Positions 61,948-64,000 of a DNA stretch of 64,000 nt are shown here, piece after piece. The notes beneath the pieces are model-generated. The model ran no database searches. It saw nothing but the letters and a program-made list of their open reading frames with translations, and was not told the DNA's origin. The stretch comes from Pseudoduganella dura. Lineage in GTDB: Bacteria > Pseudomonadota > Gammaproteobacteria > Burkholderiales > Burkholderiaceae_D. Every line of letters starts with the position of its first letter. Position 1 is the first letter of the stretch. Position numbers and translations under genes: made by a program. Location of the stretch: NCBI RefSeq assembly GCF_009727155.1, contig NZ_WNWM01000002.1, forward strand, positions 2,728,001 to 2,792,000, in the 5' to 3' direction.

Positions 61948-62406
61948 TCACTCGACGACGAAGTGGCCGATGCCGTCGGCCCGCACGGCGGTGCGCACGT
62001 CGCCGTGGGCCAGCGTCAGCACGAACGGCTTGTCGACCGGTTCGCGGCCGAACACGATGCGCAGCGGCGCACCGGGGAGATTGGTCGGGGGATCGAGCAG
62101 CAGGGTCATCGGGGTGCGCTTGAACGCGCGTTCGCGCAGCATGTCGTCCTGCGGCAGGGTCTTCCACTCGCGCCCGTCGCGCACCAGGAAGCGGTAGCCC
62201 TCGGCGCCGGCTTCGAACGCGATCGGCCGGTTGCGCACGATCGCTTCATCGCGCGCCAGCTGCAGCAACAGGGCCACGCGCTGCGCTTCCTGCTGCATGG
62301 CCTGGCGCCCGCTGGGGGCCGCGTTCATCGTCACCAGGCCCAGCGTGATGCCGATGACGACCAGCACCACCAGCAGCTCGATCAGGGTGAAGCCGCGCTG
62401 GCGCAT
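61948..62406 (-). CDS. gspH: Type II secretion minor pseudopilin GspH
   Basis: 152 residues, MRQRGFTLIELLVVLVVIGI with cleavage after Gly5. The GspH/FimT segment LLLQLARDEAIVRNRPIAF is present, followed by the C-terminal beta domain. It lies between gspG (15 nt) and gspI (8 nt). Confidence 0.95.
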   Translation of the reverse strand: MRQRGFTLIELLVVLVVIGITLGLVTMNAAPSGRQAMQQEAQRVALLLQLARDEAIVRNRPIAFEAGAEGYRFLVRDGREWKTLPQDDMLRERAFKRTPMTLLLDPPTNLPGAPLRIVFGREPVDKPFVLTLAHGDVRTAVRADGIGHFVVE

Positions 62407-62421
62407 GCTGCGGGACAGGAC

Positions 62422-62865
62422 TCAGTTTTCCCAGGAGCCGACGTCGGCATCCTCGCCGGTGCCGCCAGGCTGGCCATCGGCGCCCTGCGAGAACACATCG
62501 ACTTCGCCCTTTATGCCGGGCGACAGGTACTGGTACTGGAAACCCCACGGGTCCTTCGGCATTTTTTCCAGGTAGCCGCCTTCCTTCCAGCCGTTGGCGG
62601 CCGGGCCGGAGGTCGGCTTCGTCAGCAGCGCCTGCAGGCCCTGCTCGGTGGTCGGATAGCGCGCATTGTCGAGCTTGTACAGCTTCAACGATTGCATGAT
62701 CGTGGCGATGTCGACCTTGGCCGCGGCGATCTTCGATTCGCCGGTGCGGGCCAGCAGCTTGGGCACCACGAGCGCGGCCAGCACGCCCATGATGACGACG
62801 ACCACCATGATTTCGATGAGGGTGAAACCACGCGCGCGGCGCTTGAAAGTGAGACCTTTTTTCAT
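62422..62865 (-). CDS. gspG: Type II secretion major pseudopilin GspG
   Basis: 147 residues. Leader MKKGLTFKRRARG then FTLIEIMVVVVIMGVLAALV. The conserved YKLDNARYPTTEQGLQALL, PKDPWGFQYQYLSPG and DVFSQGADGQPGGTGEDADVGSW (calcium-site) segments are present. First gene of the operon. A -10-like TATACT lies 37-42 nt upstream of the ATG (62902-62907) without a good -35. Confidence 0.97.
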   Translation of the reverse strand: MKKGLTFKRRARGFTLIEIMVVVVIMGVLAALVVPKLLARTGESKIAAAKVDIATIMQSLKLYKLDNARYPTTEQGLQALLTKPTSGPAANGWKEGGYLEKMPKDPWGFQYQYLSPGIKGEVDVFSQGADGQPGGTGEDADVGSWEN

Positions 62866-63007
62866 GAAGCTTCAGGGGAAGATGAAAAAGCAGAGTGCAG
62901 AAGTATAAGCCTGAATTGCTACGGGACGGTGAAAAAGGAGGTAAAGAGAAGTTACCGCAAACCGCCGGCAAGGACACCGGCTGCCCCGGTTTCCCCGCCT
63001 GCCCGGG

Positions 63008-63754
63008 CTACGTGCCGCACACCGGGCAGCCGGCATTGCGCCCCACCCCGATGCTGGTCCATTCCATGCGCAACCCGTCGAGCAGCAGCAGCCGGCCGGC
63101 CAGCGAGGTGCCCACGCCCATCACGATCTTCAGGGCCTCGGCCGCCTGCATGGCGCCAACCACGCCCACCAGCGGCGCGAACACGCCCATCGTCGAACAC
63201 GCCACGTCCTCGAAGGCCTGGTCCTGCGGAAACAGGCACGAGTAGCACGGCGCGTCTTCGCCGCGCGGGTCGAACACGCTGACCTGGCCGTCGAAACGAA
63301 TCACGGCGCCGGAGACGAGCGGCACGCGCGCTGCCACGCAGGCGCGGTTGACGGCGTGGCGGGTGGCGAAATTGTCGGTGCAGTCGAGGACGACGTCGCT
63401 GGCCGCGGCCAGTTCGGCGAGCCGCGCATCGTCCACGCGCTCGATCAGCGCGGTTACCCGCACATCCGGGTTGATCGCGGCGACCGCTTCGCTGGCCGAA
63501 AGCGCCTTCGGCCGGCCGACGCGCGCGGTGGTGTGGGCGATCTGGCGCTGCAGGTTCGTCAGGTCGACATCGTCGTCGTCGACGATCGTCAGGTGGCCGA
63601 CGCCGGCCGATGCCAGGTACAGCACGGCAGGCGAGCCGAGGCCGCCGGCGCCGATGACGAGCACGCGCGCCGCCAGCAGCTTCTGCTGGCCCTCGATGCC
63701 GATCTCGTCGAGCAGGATGTGCCGCGAATAGCGCAGCAGCTGTTCATCGTTCAT
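63008..63754 (-). CDS. moeB: MoeB/ThiF-family adenylyltransferase
   Basis: 248 residues. Adenylates the C-terminal Gly of a ubiquitin-like sulfur carrier (MoaD or ThiS). Nucleotide loop VLVIGAGGLGSP (32-42), DDDDVDLTNLQRQ, and LDCTDNFATRHAVN are hallmarks. Zinc cysteines appear as CYSC and GCPVCG near the C-terminus, and a candidate catalytic Cys in VACSTMGVFAPLVG. It starts 7 nt after the stop of a probable S41 protease gene, an arrangement frequent in Burkholderiales. MoeB versus ThiF cannot be settled without its partner. Confidence 0.88.
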   Translation of the reverse strand: MNDEQLLRYSRHILLDEIGIEGQQKLLAARVLVIGAGGLGSPAVLYLASAGVGHLTIVDDDDVDLTNLQRQIAHTTARVGRPKALSASEAVAAINPDVRVTALIERVDDARLAELAAASDVVLDCTDNFATRHAVNRACVAARVPLVSGAVIRFDGQVSVFDPRGEDAPCYSCLFPQDQAFEDVACSTMGVFAPLVGVVGAMQAAEALKIVMGVGTSLAGRLLLLDGLRMEWTSIGVGRNAGCPVCGT

Positions 63755-63760
63755 GCGTGG

Positions 63761-64000
63761 CTATTTGTCGAGCGAGGGCGGGGTGGACGACGGCGTGGTG
63801 GACGACGGCGTGGCCGGCGACGGCCTGGCGGGCATCGGCGCAACGTGCGACGGCGGCGCCTTCTTGTCTTCCGGCTTCACGGTATCGCTCTTCGTCTCGG
63901 GCTTGACCAGGATTTCCGCGGCCCCCTTTTCGGCCGGCGTATCGGCCTTCGCCAGCTTGACCGGCAGGCCCTTGAAGTGGTTCAGCGCCTGCGCCAGCTG
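63761..64000 (-). CDS. C-terminal end of a probable S41-family carboxyl-terminal protease (cut by window edge)
   Basis: The last 79 codons and a TAG stop are visible, reading in from the right edge. The start QLAQALNHFKGLPVKLAK matches the C-terminal helix of tail-specific proteases in this genomic place. After it come a Lys/Glu/Pro-rich stretch and a Ser/Thr/Pro tail with a 15-bp tandem repeat. Catalytic residues are outside the window, so the family call rests on this helix and on the moeB neighbour. Confidence 0.6.
   Translation of the reverse strand, partial: QLAQALNHFKGLPVKLAKADTPAEKGAAEILVKPETKSDTVKPEDKKAPPSHVAPMPARPSPATPSSTTPSSTPPSLDK
63782..63811. repeat. 15-bp tandem repeat in the protease tail
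   Basis: Two copies of GTGGACGACGGCGTG encode Thr-Pro-Ser-Ser-Thr repeats in the C-terminal tail. In frame, so copy changes would only alter tail length. Confidence 0.8.

Overview
The window looks like a chromosomal core segment of a high-GC betaproteobacterium. The best fit is Burkholderiales, family Oxalobacteraceae (Massilia/Duganella-like). This is inferred from the order tRNA-Tyr/Gly/Thr-tuf-tRNA-Trp-secE-nusG-rplKA-rplJL-rpoBC, an SAH riboswitch before ahcY, the dapF-DUF484-xerC-COG0523-dksA-hslVU neighbourhood, a fused indolepyruvate oxidoreductase and a GBP-type porin. No insertion sequence, prophage, CRISPR array or clear foreign island was seen.

Layout. 1-11911 (minus): translation/transcription superoperon from a tRNA cluster with a strong sigma70-like promoter, through tuf, secE, nusG and the ribosomal protein genes, to rpoB and a truncated rpoC. 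12075-18119: a membrane GGDEF/EAL protein convergent with a TPR response regulator whose phospho-acceptor Asp is replaced by Glu, then a membrane-anchored J-protein. 18261-21573: MidA-type methyltransferase divergent from a pteridine-reductase-like SDR, folB and ttcA. 21745-29270: M14 peptidase, then an aromatic amino-acid catabolic unit (hppD, iorAB) with a divergent Lrp/AsnC regulator. 29277-34594: GNAT, cca, GST, lytic transglycosylase, and divergent 5-formyl-THF cyclo-ligase. 34727-38785: the SAM/methyl cycle (metK, ahcY under an SAH riboswitch, a small membrane protein, metF). 38977-47990: two lipid A-type acyltransferases, dapF, Sel1-repeat protein, porin, DUF484, xerC, zinc-type COG0523 GTPase and a single-cysteine DksA. 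48087-51765: STAS-like protein, hslVU and a small basic protein. 51807-62865 (minus): a complete type II secretion operon in the order G-H-I-J-K-L-M-N-D-E-F-C. 63008-64000: moeB-like gene and the tail of a probable S41 protease.

How it fits together. metK makes SAM, ahcY removes the SAH left by methyl transfer, metF supplies methyl-THF, and fthC, folB and the SDR feed the folate pool, so much of one-carbon metabolism lies within 20 kb. The type II secretion operon lacks gspO (prepilin peptidase) here, so that function must come from elsewhere.

The least explained signal is a family of three intergenic palindromes (21647, 34601, 37547). Each is exactly 52 bp with a 13+7+12+7+13 layout and a GGAA/TTCC core. 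The arms differ in sequence between copies but remain perfectly self-complementary within each copy. A second oddity is a set of short tandem duplications (13, 14 and 16 bp, one mismatch each) lying exactly on translation-start regions (the TPR regulator, slt/fthC, gspD-gspE), with a related one before gspC. No large novel system was found in the protein-coding content.
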